From NCBI GenBank assembly GCA_016186945.1, contig JACPKR010000038.1, positions 1-64,000 on the forward strand: a stretch of DNA of 64,000 bases. The letters run 5' to 3'. This DNA comes from Deltaproteobacteria bacterium (GTDB lineage: Bacteria; Bdellovibrionota_B; Oligoflexia; Oligoflexales; Bog-1112). The first letter of the stretch is position 1, and every line of letters starts with the position of its first letter. Of this stretch, positions 53,877 to 61,231 are shown piece by piece. Both the position numbers and the translations under genes were made by a program. Below the pieces are notes generated by a model, which worked only from the letters and a program-made list of their open reading frames with translations, was not told the origin of the DNA and made no database searches.

Positions 53877-53905
53877 TCTTGAGGAGTGGGTTTGGGAAGG
53901 TCATC

Positions 53906-54946
53906 ATGAAACACAGAATTGAATTGCGCTTCTTGGCTTCGTTTGGGTTTCTCGTTGCAAGCTTGACCTTTATTTTTGTGACCTTGCTTTCCCAAAAACC
54001 GTCTGGTTCCTTTCGTGATCCCATCGAAACAGTGGAAAAAAAGCCGGAGAGAAAGAAAGAAGTTCCATCGATTAAAGAAGCTGCTCCTCTGAAAGAAGAA
54101 CCTGCCAACATCGAACTTGCCGATACCTTCTCCATTGGGCAAAAACAAGCTGAGCAAAATAGAACGTATGCAAGTAACTCTGCTAGCGCTCGTCCCCAGG
54201 ACCAACCAACCCTTTCCTTTTCTGACGCTGAGGAGATGTTGAACCAGGCAACGGAGCTGATCAACAAAGGCTCGCCGTTGGAAGCCAAGCGCCTCCTTGA
54301 ACAAATTGTGAAAGACCACCCCGACCACGACGCTGCCATCACCGAGCTGGCTCTTATACATCTGCTCGATTTGAAAGACCCAGCGACCGCTCAAGGTTTG
54401 CTAGAGAAAGCCGCCGGCATTAATCCAGACAATCGCATCGCTCTGGGTGAGCTTGTAGAGATTTATAGCGAGGTCGACCAAGGAAAGGGGTTCACGTTCC
54501 TACGTAACTTGCAGGAGCAAAACCCCTATAACCCAAATGTTGCGCAAGCGCTCGGCCAGCTATTTCTCGAAGATCAACCAGCAGCCGCAGCTCCGTATCT
54601 CGAATCTGCCGTGCGCAACGGTAACACCAGTGCCCTACCCGAACTTGCGGAAGCGTATACTGCTGCGGGAAATTACCCGAAAGCCATTGAAGTCAGACAG
54701 AGAGAAGAAGACCTGGCGCGTGAAAAATTTGAGGCGGGAGGCAACGAATTTGACAAAGAACACCGAATTACCAGCGCCATGAATGTAATCTCGCTTCACC
54801 TGGAAATGGGTAATAAAAAACAGGCAGAAGAAAAACTTGCCGAACTAAAAGCGATCGTGGCGAACGACAGGGAATACCTTTCCATCCTCGATCATTTCAA
54901 CATGAGTCAACGTAGTAACGAACGCCCCGTTGATGAACGCTTCTAA
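53906..54946 (+). CDS. Membrane-anchored TPR-repeat protein
   Basis: 346 residues from the ATG at 53906 (GGAAGG upstream). N-terminal membrane helix FLASFGFLVASLTFIFVTLL, then a Lys/Glu/Pro-rich linker. From about 105 on there are tetratricopeptide repeats: AEEMLNQATELINKGSPLEA, AAITELALIHLLDLKDPATA, PELAEAYTAAGNYPKAIEVR and HLEMGNKKQAEEKLAELKAI. TPR domains bind partner proteins in the periplasm. It overlaps the RNA-ligase gene by 14 bases, suggesting coupling. Confidence 0.8.
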   Translation: MKHRIELRFLASFGFLVASLTFIFVTLLSQKPSGSFRDPIETVEKKPERKKEVPSIKEAAPLKEEPANIELADTFSIGQKQAEQNRTYASNSASARPQDQPTLSFSDAEEMLNQATELINKGSPLEAKRLLEQIVKDHPDHDAAITELALIHLLDLKDPATAQGLLEKAAGINPDNRIALGELVEIYSEVDQGKGFTFLRNLQEQNPYNPNVAQALGQLFLEDQPAAAAPYLESAVRNGNTSALPELAEAYTAAGNYPKAIEVRQREEDLAREKFEAGGNEFDKEHRITSAMNVISLHLEMGNKKQAEEKLAELKAIVANDREYLSILDHFNMSQRSNERPVDERF

Positions 54947-55436
54947 GGCACATTCCCAAAAACGAGTGTTCTTCGGTTTCAAAGTAATTACTGATTGGCC
55001 GACTGAGTTACCGAGGGGACGCCTAGTTCCAGAAGCCTGTCGACACGTGACCTTTGCCTTCCTGGGCGAGGTAGCATGGGAAAAACTCAAACCGCAGCTT
55101 AACGATATTCCCTTACCACCAAGCTCCACCTCGTCAGCAAGATTTACAGGTACGCTCTTCCTTCCCCCTGATCGCCCTCGTGTGGTCGCATGGGAACTTC
55201 AATTCTCCGACGCGCGTATCCTGAGTTACCAGCAACGACTTTCCCTAACTTTGCAAGGCTTAGGTTACGAACGGGAGGAACGCCCCTTTCTCCCTCACAT
55301 GACCATTGCTCGCGCGCCGTTTGTTCCGGAAGAGTGGGCGGCGTTCCCCTTACCCGAAAAGGTCGTAAAACTGGAAGGCCTCCACCTCTTCGAAAGTCTG
55401 GGTAACATGCAATACCAATCCCTCTGGCACACCTAG
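54933..55436 (+). CDS. thpR: RNA 2',3'-cyclic phosphodiesterase (2'-5' RNA ligase family)
   Basis: 167 residues. The two HxT motifs of the 2H phosphoesterase fold are RHVTFAFLG and PHMTIARAP, at expected spacing. Start ATG at 54933 lies within the end of the TPR gene, with no clear ribosome-binding site, consistent with translational coupling. It opens or hydrolyses cyclic phosphate ends on RNA; its biological role is generally unclear. Confidence 0.88.
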   Translation: MNASKAHSQKRVFFGFKVITDWPTELPRGRLVPEACRHVTFAFLGEVAWEKLKPQLNDIPLPPSSTSSARFTGTLFLPPDRPRVVAWELQFSDARILSYQQRLSLTLQGLGYEREERPFLPHMTIARAPFVPEEWAAFPLPEKVVKLEGLHLFESLGNMQYQSLWHT

Positions 55437-55470
55437 ACTCACGGTGCCCGCTGCTTGTAGCAAGTCACGG

Positions 55471-55479
55471 TGGTATAAT
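55471..55479 (+). promoter_or_regulatory. Extended -10 promoter for the FadL-like gene
   Basis: TGGTATAAT is a perfect extended -10 (TGn-TATAAT). No good -35 lies upstream, as is common with this type. The in-frame ATG at 55478 overlaps this box, so translation more likely begins at the ATG at 55511, which has AAAGG upstream. Confidence 0.55.
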
Positions 55480-55510
55480 GTTAAAAACAACTTCAAAGAA
55501 AGGTTTTGGC

Positions 55511-56782
55511 ATGACGACGTATTGTGCAAGATTAATTGCATCGTTTGTTCTCCTTTACTCAGCTTCCTTGCTGGCTACAAACGGAGCAAACCTTATCAGT
55601 TCCACCACAGCAAGTCGGGGGATGGGAGGAACGGGCGTAGCGCATTTCCATGATGAAAGAACTGCGGCCATTATGAGTCCTTCCCTGCTTTCAAAGTCCA
55701 TGCTCCCAGACGGAGGGTGGAACTTCGGTCTTGATCTGACGTATCTGAACGGGAACGTCAGGTCTGATGTTCGCAACTATACCGACACGGTTTCCAGTGG
55801 GGAGAAGGAGAGTAAGCACAGGCCTGGGTACATTCCGGCGATCGCTGCCGTTAACCGGGTAAATGAGCACCTTGTGTGGGGTTTCGTTTACTACGGAGCT
55901 GCTGGTTCTATGGTGGACTACAAGGATGAAGTGACTCACAGCAAGCTTAAGGTCGAATACGGAATGGCGCGCCTCGGTGTAGCCGCGAGTTACAGACAAG
56001 AAAAATTCAGCTTCGGTCTGGCCCCTCTCTATAACATGGGAAATTTTGCCATCAATACGAGAGAGGCAAGCGGTGAACAGTCTTCGCGCAAACCCGACAC
56101 TCAAGGTGCGTTTGGAATTCAGGTGGGGGCATCGTTGTTTCTCCTGGACGAGTTGACCGTCTCGTTAACCTACTTGAGTCCAGCAAAGTTCAAATATAAA
56201 GGGGTTGTAGATCTCGATGCCTACACGCTTACAGAAGCTGATGGTAAGCTTGATGACCTTTCCCTAGACCAACCCACGGAACTTGCGTTTGGGCTAAGCT
56301 GGTTGCCCATAACTGACCTTGGCCTCGCCTTGGATTTCAGAAGCTTAGACTGGGCAGCTACGGAAGGCTTCGGAGATATCGGCTGGAAGCGTCAACTTGT
56401 CATCGCCCTCGGAGGCAAGTACAGAATCGATGCCTTCACTCTGCGAGCTGGGGTGAACATGGCCAATGGTCCTATTGAAGATGTCTCGGGCGAAGTCGGT
56501 TTGGAAACAAGCGATGTCAGTGGGAAGGCGCTCACCAAAGCGGGGATCAGTGGTCTCAACGCAGTCGGCTTCCCTGCTATCAGTGAGACGCATTACACAC
56601 TTGGCCTTGGTCACATGGTGAACGAACAATTTTCCTGGGATCTCGCCTTTATGATGAGTCCTAAGGCTAGCCTTGAGCGAAGCGGCACGGTTACCAGCCC
56701 AGCAGGATCGGCTCCTTACTCCTTAAAAACGTCAGTCTCTCAATACGCCTTTTCCGCAGGGGTGAGTTATAATCTTTGGTAG
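55511..56782 (+). CDS. fadL: OmpP1/FadL/TodX-type outer-membrane transport protein
   Basis: 423 residues with a signal peptide (TTYCARLIASFVLLYSASLL, cleaved near ATNGA). The mature N-terminus LISSTTASRGMGGTGVAHF resembles the FadL N-terminal plug with its NP-type small-residue motif. Thereafter come about fourteen amphipathic beta-strands (KLKVEYGMARLGVAASYRQ, FAFGLSWLPITDLGLALDF type), ending with the C-terminal aromatic Trp (YNLW). FadL proteins carry hydrophobic molecules such as fatty acids across the outer membrane. This could supply substrate to the AlkB-type hydroxylase. The stop codon abuts an A element. Confidence 0.87.
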   Translation: MTTYCARLIASFVLLYSASLLATNGANLISSTTASRGMGGTGVAHFHDERTAAIMSPSLLSKSMLPDGGWNFGLDLTYLNGNVRSDVRNYTDTVSSGEKESKHRPGYIPAIAAVNRVNEHLVWGFVYYGAAGSMVDYKDEVTHSKLKVEYGMARLGVAASYRQEKFSFGLAPLYNMGNFAINTREASGEQSSRKPDTQGAFGIQVGASLFLLDELTVSLTYLSPAKFKYKGVVDLDAYTLTEADGKLDDLSLDQPTELAFGLSWLPITDLGLALDFRSLDWAATEGFGDIGWKRQLVIALGGKYRIDAFTLRAGVNMANGPIEDVSGEVGLETSDVSGKALTKAGISGLNAVGFPAISETHYTLGLGHMVNEQFSWDLAFMMSPKASLERSGTVTSPAGSAPYSLKTSVSQYAFSAGVSYNLW

Positions 56783-56829
56783 CAAGGAGGAGGTTTGGAG
56801 GAAACTGCGCAGCTGGTTCCTCCAAGAAA
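56782..56829 (+). repeat. A element, short form
   Basis: GCAAGGAGGAGGTTTGGAGG through CCAAGAAATC, with no terminus on either side. It fills the gap between the converging fadL and beta-propeller stops: fadL's stop is at 56780-56782 and the neighbour's at 56830. Confidence 0.9.
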
Positions 56830-57861
56830 TCACTTGCTGTCACTCGAAAGTAGATGAAGGTTGGGAGCGTGTTCGGATTTTCGATCTTGCGCAACGAGGA
56901 AGCGGTGGCCAGGGAGAACCACAAACGCTTCGGCACCGCTTATATTCTTAGGCAATCCCCAAGTGTTGACAAAAGTCATTTTGTTCTGATCGAGGGAAAG
57001 TTCACCAATTTGAGCAATCATCCTGCATTTCTGACTTAGGATGTACAGATTGCCTTCACTATCTGCAGAGACCTCGCTTAAATCACAGGGACGGAAGTCT
57101 GCGGGAAGTTTCCAGTAATGCAACGGTACGTATGACGTGTGGGACGTATTGAGTGGAAATGTGTCCTTGCTCCTTATTAACGAACTTATCTGATAACCTT
57201 CCGCTGGGTCATCTGCCGGGCCGAATTCAATCATCGCTGCTTTCTCTCGTTCCTTCGCAACCATAATGTGACCGTTTTTGAGTAGAACCATACCTTCTCC
57301 CAAGGCATTTTCCTTGAGGTCACGCCGATTCCTTGTCAGCTCGAAGTGTTCCAGGTTGATCACTCCTTCGACTTCTGTGCTGTCCCTGCGGATGACGACG
57401 ATTGAGGCAAACTGCTCATGAAGGAGGTATATTCTCCCGGAGGCATCGCTTTTTATAGCTTCCCACTGACTTGTCATACTTTTCTTGAGCTTGTGACAGT
57501 CGGGAATGCGGTCACTGTGACAAATAGCAAAGTAATCAACGATCGAGTCGGTGTAGTCGATGACCTCGGAGTTTTCCACGAGTCTGCTTGTAAGATTGAA
57601 GTGGGTGAAAAGAACTTGGGCGTATCTGTCTCCTACCGCTAAGAGTTCGAAGGTATCGTTTTTCAGAGGACGAGCGTCCAGCCCGGATATTTCTCGCAGG
57701 GGAAGGTAGAACGTCTGGTCAATCTGTAGCTCGTTTGCCCCCGAAGCGTAATTTTCAAACGTTCCACTCACAAAGGACGTGAGGTAAAGGATGACCGAAA
57801 AATAGCCCGCCATCATTATGATTCTTATAGGTCTGCGTCTTAACGCTGCTGCACTTACCAT
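56830..57861 (-). CDS. Exported or anchored beta-propeller protein (SdiA-regulated/phytase-like)
   Basis: 343 residues. A membrane or signal segment covers about 14-32 (IIMMAGYFSVILYLTSFVSG). The rest reads as six-bladed propeller strands: LREISGLDARPLKNDTFELL, VGDRYAQVLF, ASGRIYLLHEQFASIVVIRR, NALGEGMVLLKNGHIMVAKE and DSEGNLYILSQKCRM. This matches SdiA-regulated/esterase-like-phytase domains, which often accompany VTC genes. Third gene of the operon, starting eight bases after the DUF4956 gene. Confidence 0.75.
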   Translation of the reverse strand: MVSAAALRRRPIRIIMMAGYFSVILYLTSFVSGTFENYASGANELQIDQTFYLPLREISGLDARPLKNDTFELLAVGDRYAQVLFTHFNLTSRLVENSEVIDYTDSIVDYFAICHSDRIPDCHKLKKSMTSQWEAIKSDASGRIYLLHEQFASIVVIRRDSTEVEGVINLEHFELTRNRRDLKENALGEGMVLLKNGHIMVAKEREKAAMIEFGPADDPAEGYQISSLIRSKDTFPLNTSHTSYVPLHYWKLPADFRPCDLSEVSADSEGNLYILSQKCRMIAQIGELSLDQNKMTFVNTWGLPKNISGAEAFVVLPGHRFLVAQDRKSEHAPNLHLLSSDSK

Positions 57862-57869
57862 TTTCCACC

Positions 57870-58574
57870 TCAGGAGCCAAGTCGACCGTTAGGATAGAAC
57901 ACGTTAATACTTGAGCCTTTATCCATTTCCTCCAATCGATGGGTCAAATCACTCAAATGGACTTGTCGCAAATTAGCTATATTGAATACGAACGAGGTGA
58001 TCCCGTCGTAAGTTCGGGAACTCACGAACTCGAAACTTCGACACCTGGCTTTGCGAATTTCCGACTCCAGATCGGTCAACCTCGTGTCCATCTTTGTATT
58101 AAAGGTCAGGACGGCGAAATTTTTCCCGCTAAGAGAAGCAGGTCGAAAAAAGTTCCTTGTGAGTGAGTAAATAAGGAAGATAAGGATAAGCCCCGCTCCT
58201 ATCAACGGTTTTACAATCGCCGTCGACACCGAGCAGGCAAGGGCAATAACAATAAAGGCAACGTCCTCCGCTCGCTTCACGGGAGAGCGGAAGCGCACGA
58301 ACGAGAGGGTTCCTAACAATCCGACGGAAAGAGGCAGACTGAACTGTATCACCCAAAAAATCGTCATCAAGGCTGGGGTTAACAGGATCAGACTTCGGGA
58401 AAGACTGGCATCCACCGGTTCGTTTTCCCTGTAGTAGACATTGTAAAGCTGATGCAACATCACCCCGTAAATCAGTGCCACCGTTAGCATGATGACGAAA
58501 GTCCACGACTGCGGAGAACTTAGATCCAAATCCTGTACGTCCGCCACTCCCATGAGCTGGTAAAAGTAATCCAT
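57870..58574 (-). CDS. DUF4956 membrane protein
   Basis: 234 residues from the ATG at 58574 (GAAGGGGG upstream). Four membrane helices occupy about 24-145 (WTFVIMLTVALIYGVML, ALMTIFWVIQFSLPLSVGLL, VAFIVIALACSVSTAIV, AGLILIFLIYSLTRNFF). The loop LLGTLSFVRFRSPVKRAEDVAF is the conserved DUF4956 signature. A soluble ferredoxin-like C-terminal domain follows (FAVLTFNTKMDTRLTDLESE). The family commonly sits next to VTC/CYTH polyphosphate polymerase genes, as here. Its function is unproven. Confidence 0.85.
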   Translation of the reverse strand: MDYFYQLMGVADVQDLDLSSPQSWTFVIMLTVALIYGVMLHQLYNVYYRENEPVDASLSRSLILLTPALMTIFWVIQFSLPLSVGLLGTLSFVRFRSPVKRAEDVAFIVIALACSVSTAIVKPLIGAGLILIFLIYSLTRNFFRPASLSGKNFAVLTFNTKMDTRLTDLESEIRKARCRSFEFVSSRTYDGITSFVFNIANLRQVHLSDLTHRLEEMDKGSSINVFYPNGRLGS

Positions 58575-58592
58575 CACAACCCCCTTCCACAA

Positions 58593-59306
58593 CTAGTCTT
58601 CATTCAGAATCTGCAACCCCAACATGAACTTCGAAAAGGAAACCTGCTGCAAAGCGATCAACCCGATGAACGGAAGCTTCGGACGTGTCTGCATCGTCTT
58701 GATTTCTAACACGTGCCAGGGAAGCGTTGCGTTCGATATCCGACGAGGCAAACCGTTTGCCATAGAGAACACCTCGATGTTCGTATCAAGCGTAATGCGA
58801 TAATCATACGCACGGTACCGAAAACGGTAATACTTGACACGGATCGAGGGCAAAAGAGGCCCCATCCTCTGAGCATTGTAGGCAATCGTCTGAAACTGGA
58901 CGTCATTGGGATCTTTGGGGAACAAGTCTTCCCAGTTAGGTGCCATGCCAAGGGGCGAACTTGCCGTAACAATCCTTGCCTTGTACTTGCCCACACCGAA
59001 CAAGTCTTTCATCTTCTGATGAACTTGTAGGTAGGTGCCTCCCCCATAACCCCTGATGCGAAACTTGGTTTTTTGAGAATCCCCGTTCTGACATTCGTCT
59101 AAGAAACGCTCATTGGGTGTATCGTAGTATATCGAATCAACTATCCCCTCAGGAAAGGGATCCGAACCTCCACAAAACTCCTCGAGGACGTTACGGACGA
59201 AGTGAAGAGACTCGTGCGGCACCATGAACTTGTACTCGTAGTACGAGAACCGAGCCGGATGAGGAGGATTTGCAAAAATCGTAAGCCTATTTGGCGTACC
59301 TGTCAT
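58593..59306 (-). CDS. VTC-domain (polyphosphate-polymerase-like) protein
   Basis: 237 residues from the ATG at 59306 (GGGGGAG upstream). Features of the VTC/CYTH tunnel fold are YYEYKFMVPHESL, VDSIYYDTPNERFLDE, TKFRIRGYGGGTYLQVHQKM, RYRAYDYRITLDTNIEV and the catalytic-type Glu/Lys in HVLEIKT. In yeast the Vtc4 domain makes polyphosphate from ATP. The basic and acidic tunnel residues look conserved, so the same reaction is plausible. First gene of a VTC-DUF4956-propeller operon. Confidence 0.85.
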   Translation of the reverse strand: MTGTPNRLTIFANPPHPARFSYYEYKFMVPHESLHFVRNVLEEFCGGSDPFPEGIVDSIYYDTPNERFLDECQNGDSQKTKFRIRGYGGGTYLQVHQKMKDLFGVGKYKARIVTASSPLGMAPNWEDLFPKDPNDVQFQTIAYNAQRMGPLLPSIRVKYYRFRYRAYDYRITLDTNIEVFSMANGLPRRISNATLPWHVLEIKTMQTRPKLPFIGLIALQQVSFSKFMLGLQILNED

Positions 59307-59339
59307 AACTCCCCCCACTTTCTTTATTGTGGGTTATTT

Positions 59340-59378
59340 GACTACTTTCATTGTAGTCGGGGAGATGTAAAAAAGCAA
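59340..59378 (-). promoter_or_regulatory. Promoter of the VTC operon with overlapping inverted repeat
   Basis: On the minus strand TTGCTT (-35) and TACAAT (-10, five of six) are 17 bases apart. A perfect 6-bp inverted repeat GACTAC/GTAGTC (59340-59358) overlaps the -10, a position suited to repression. Farther down, CCCAC/GTGGG could pair next to the ribosome-binding site. Confidence 0.55.
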
Positions 59379-59419
59379 TATTTACAATTAGTTATAAATA
59401 CAGGTAGACGACTCAAAGT

Positions 59420-59506
59420 TTATATTGAAGTTTTTGAAAAGGGGCTTGGGGAAAGAACTTTTTTCAAAAAGTTTTTCCCCAAATTGATTATCTTGAATGC
59501 TATATA
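59420..59506 (+). repeat. B element, copy 6 (left half missing)
   Basis: Matches the family from the central loop (TATTGAAGTTTTTGAAAAGG) through the third hairpin to a terminus with one change (GAATGCTATA). Left half absent. It lies just behind the VTC-operon promoter. Confidence 0.85.
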
Positions 59507-59541
59507 TGATTAAGCCAATTAAGGAAGCGTGGCGGAGATCT

Positions 59542-59949
59542 TTATTTCTTGCGAAGAAACTCCCGCACATTGGCCTGTTCCAGGGCTTTCCAATTTCTGT
59601 ATGCGGTTTCAGTATTGCAGCCGATTGTCTTTACAACCTGATAAGGCGTTTGATCGGGATTCAGATATATTTGCCAGACAATATCTGCTCTCCAGTTAGC
59701 GCCAAACAAAGCCCGCAGTCGCAACCAAAAGTGGTGACGCAATACATAGTCCCGATTGAGTAGTTTTTTCTCTACCCCTGCAATATCGCCCAGCGTTTAT
59801 TTGCACCCATAAAGTTTGCTATGCCACCGATCCACGCTTTGGTGGTCATTGGAGAGACTCGAATTAAGGCTTTCAGACGTTCAATATGGAGAAGGTCCCC
59901 ATAATTTTGGAGCCAACAAAGGACGAGTTTGAGAGTTTTGCTGTCACCA
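59542..59949 (-). pseudogene. Broken gene with winged-helix-like C-terminus
   Basis: Two minus-strand frames join across one frameshift near 59775-59790. The first reads GDSKTLKLVLCWLQNYGDLL...RVSPMTTKAWIGGIANFMGA, the second DIAGVEKKLLNRDYVLRHHF...GANWRADIVWQIYLNPDQTP and TIGCNTETAYRNWKALEQAN. The end resembles a winged-helix DNA-binding domain (recognition helix around NTETAYRNWKAL). The 5' end is cut off by the A element at about 59950. An assembly error could explain the frameshift, but not the lost start. Confidence 0.6.
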
Positions 59950-59950
59950 G

Positions 59951-60115
59951 GCGTAAGCCACTTGGGGCAAGGAGGTGGTTTGGAGGAAACTGCGCAGCTG
60001 GTTCCTCCAAGAAAAATCATGGGGGAGCGACCCTTCGCTTTGCTCAGGGCAGGCTTTTCCCTCGCCCCCCCAAACCCCCCTCTCCCTATTTGCCCCAAGT
60101 GGCTTACCCATTACA
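59951..60115 (+). repeat. A element, longest form with both terminal repeats
   Basis: Best-preserved copy. Left end GCGTAAGCCACTTGGGGCAA and right end TTGCCCCAAGTGGCTTAC are inverse to each other. Between them lie the core palindrome, an expanded GC-rich middle (GGGGGAGCGACCCTTCGC, CTCAGGGCAGGC) and CCCTCGCCCCCCCAAACCCC. It truncates the broken gene at 59542. Confidence 0.9.
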
Positions 60116-60428
60116 TCCACAGTAATTAACATTCTGTATTTATTTAATAATTTACATTAATTTTGTTTGAAAATCGCAGATCTCATGAAAGAGGTTCCTT
60201 TCGGGGGGATAAAAGTTTGTAAGACACACCTAAACCCGAAGCAGCAACAAAAAAGACTGCTGGAATAAAATACCCCACGGCGCCGGATGCAGCGCGTGCT
60301 CACGATGTCATTGGATCCACTTTCTACATTGCGTAATGCTAGTTATGTCTCAGGGACTAAAGTTCGGCCCTGGACATCCGATATACATATTGCTATTGTA
60401 TTGACAATAGCAGCTGGTGGAGCCGCTG
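60116..60428. other. Leader region of the toxin-antitoxin pair
   Basis: AT-rich at first, then a 35-codon open stretch without a start (PKPEAATKKTAGIKYPTAPD..., 60219-60338), probably debris. Near the end lies the palindrome listed separately. No gene can be supported. Confidence 0.4.
60391..60412. promoter_or_regulatory. Palindromic operator candidate of the toxin-antitoxin operon
   Basis: Perfect 9-bp arms TGCTATTGT/ACAATAGCA with a 4-base centre, 16 bases before the toxin ATG. Ribbon-helix-helix antitoxins normally bind such palindromes to repress their own operon, and the antitoxin here is of that type. Confidence 0.6.
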
Positions 60429-60716
60429 ATGAAGTTCGTATTTACGGGGCGAATCAGACAGAAACTGAAAGAGAAACATGGTGTTATCCCCGAAGAAGTT
60501 AAGCAGTGTTTTTGTAACCGGGCTGGGCGCTTTCTTGAAGATACGAGAGAGGAGCACCGGACCGCTCCACCCACACAGTGGTTTATCTCCGAGACAGAAA
60601 CCGGGAGACGACTCAAGGTGGTTTTCGTCGAGGATGTTGATGAAGGCGTCGTCTACATCAAGACCACTTACGAACCGAACGCCACCGAGGAGAAGATTTA
60701 TGGCAAATACAGTTAA
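60429..60716 (+). CDS. BrnT-like toxin
   Basis: 95 residues from the ATG at 60429, eight bases after GGTGGAG; an in-frame GTG at 60417 is less likely. The product MKFVFTGRIRQKLKEKHGVI...FLEDTREEHRTAPPTQWFIS...RRLKVVFVEDVDEGVVYIKT...YEPNATEEKIY has the BrnT-type ribonuclease layout. Close relatives are often mislabelled as ADP-ribosyl hydrolase proteins in databases. BrnT toxins cut RNA and halt growth. The antitoxin gene overlaps its end by 17 bases. Confidence 0.75.
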   Translation: MKFVFTGRIRQKLKEKHGVIPEEVKQCFCNRAGRFLEDTREEHRTAPPTQWFISETETGRRLKVVFVEDVDEGVVYIKTTYEPNATEEKIYGKYS

Positions 60717-60978
60717 GAGAGAGAAACAGTCACTTGAATTTGTCGATGACTCGGATCGTTGGGAGAGCGGCGAGTTGGGTGCTGACGAGAATTCCGTTCG
60801 CGTATCCACCCAAGGCACGGAATCTAGGATCGATGAAGGTCTTGGCCTTCAGATGGTGTCCATGCGGCTGCCGAAGGATGTGGTGGAACAGTTCAAGGTT
60901 CTGGCTAGGGAGCAAGGGCTTGGTTATCAGCCATTCATTCGGCAGATCCTGATGAACTACCTGCGGGATCATAAGTAG
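60700..60978 (+). CDS. BrnA-like ribbon-helix-helix antitoxin
   Basis: 92 residues; ATG at 60700 after GAGGAG, overlapping the toxin stop. The C-terminal half has a ribbon-helix-helix motif (LQMVSMRLPKDVVEQFKVLA, then GYQPFIRQILMNYLRDHK), which binds DNA as a dimer. The acidic N-terminal half (LEFVDDSDRWESGELGADEN) would wrap and neutralise the toxin. Toxin-first gene order agrees with brnTA modules. Confidence 0.78.
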   Translation: MANTVKREKQSLEFVDDSDRWESGELGADENSVRVSTQGTESRIDEGLGLQMVSMRLPKDVVEQFKVLAREQGLGYQPFIRQILMNYLRDHK

Positions 60979-61093
60979 GTTGACGATGACTCTTCCCACA
61001 AACGATGGGGTCTTGAACTGTCTTAGTTGGCACGTTCTTTGCGTTATTTCCAGACGTAGTGTTTTTCACAAACGTCCGTAAGGACTACGCCGC

Positions 61094-61123
61094 GAGAGAG
61101 AGTAAGATTCCTTACCCTCTCTC
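61094..61123 (+). terminator. Terminator-like hairpin after the toxin-antitoxin pair
   Basis: GAGAGAG...GTAAG pairs with CTTAC...CTCTCTC around a 4-base loop, followed by TTCCTTGACTTT. It is about 115 bases after the antitoxin stop. A smaller hairpin GTCC/GGAC lies just before it (61069-61080). Moderate evidence because the T-run is interrupted. Confidence 0.45.
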
Positions 61124-61146
61124 TTCCTTGACTTTGCATCAGCCCT

Positions 61147-61214
61147 GGGCAAGGAGGTGGTTTGGAGGAAACTGCGCAGCTGGTTCCTCCAAGAAATCCA
61201 CGGGGGGGAGGCGG
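61147..61214 (+). repeat. A element with partial right half
   Basis: GGGCAAGGAGGTGG, the core palindrome, CCAAGAAATCC and then GGGGGGGAGGCGG, after which the match stops. It lies just downstream of the stop of the minus-strand lipoprotein gene at 61232. Confidence 0.88.
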
Positions 61215-61231
61215 CTCTAAACAACTCCATG

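Noticed and set aside
19694-61231. CRISPR array, because many near-identical palindromic repeats were seen
   Set aside because: Copies are kilobases apart, mostly single, in both orientations, with no regular spacers and no cas genes.
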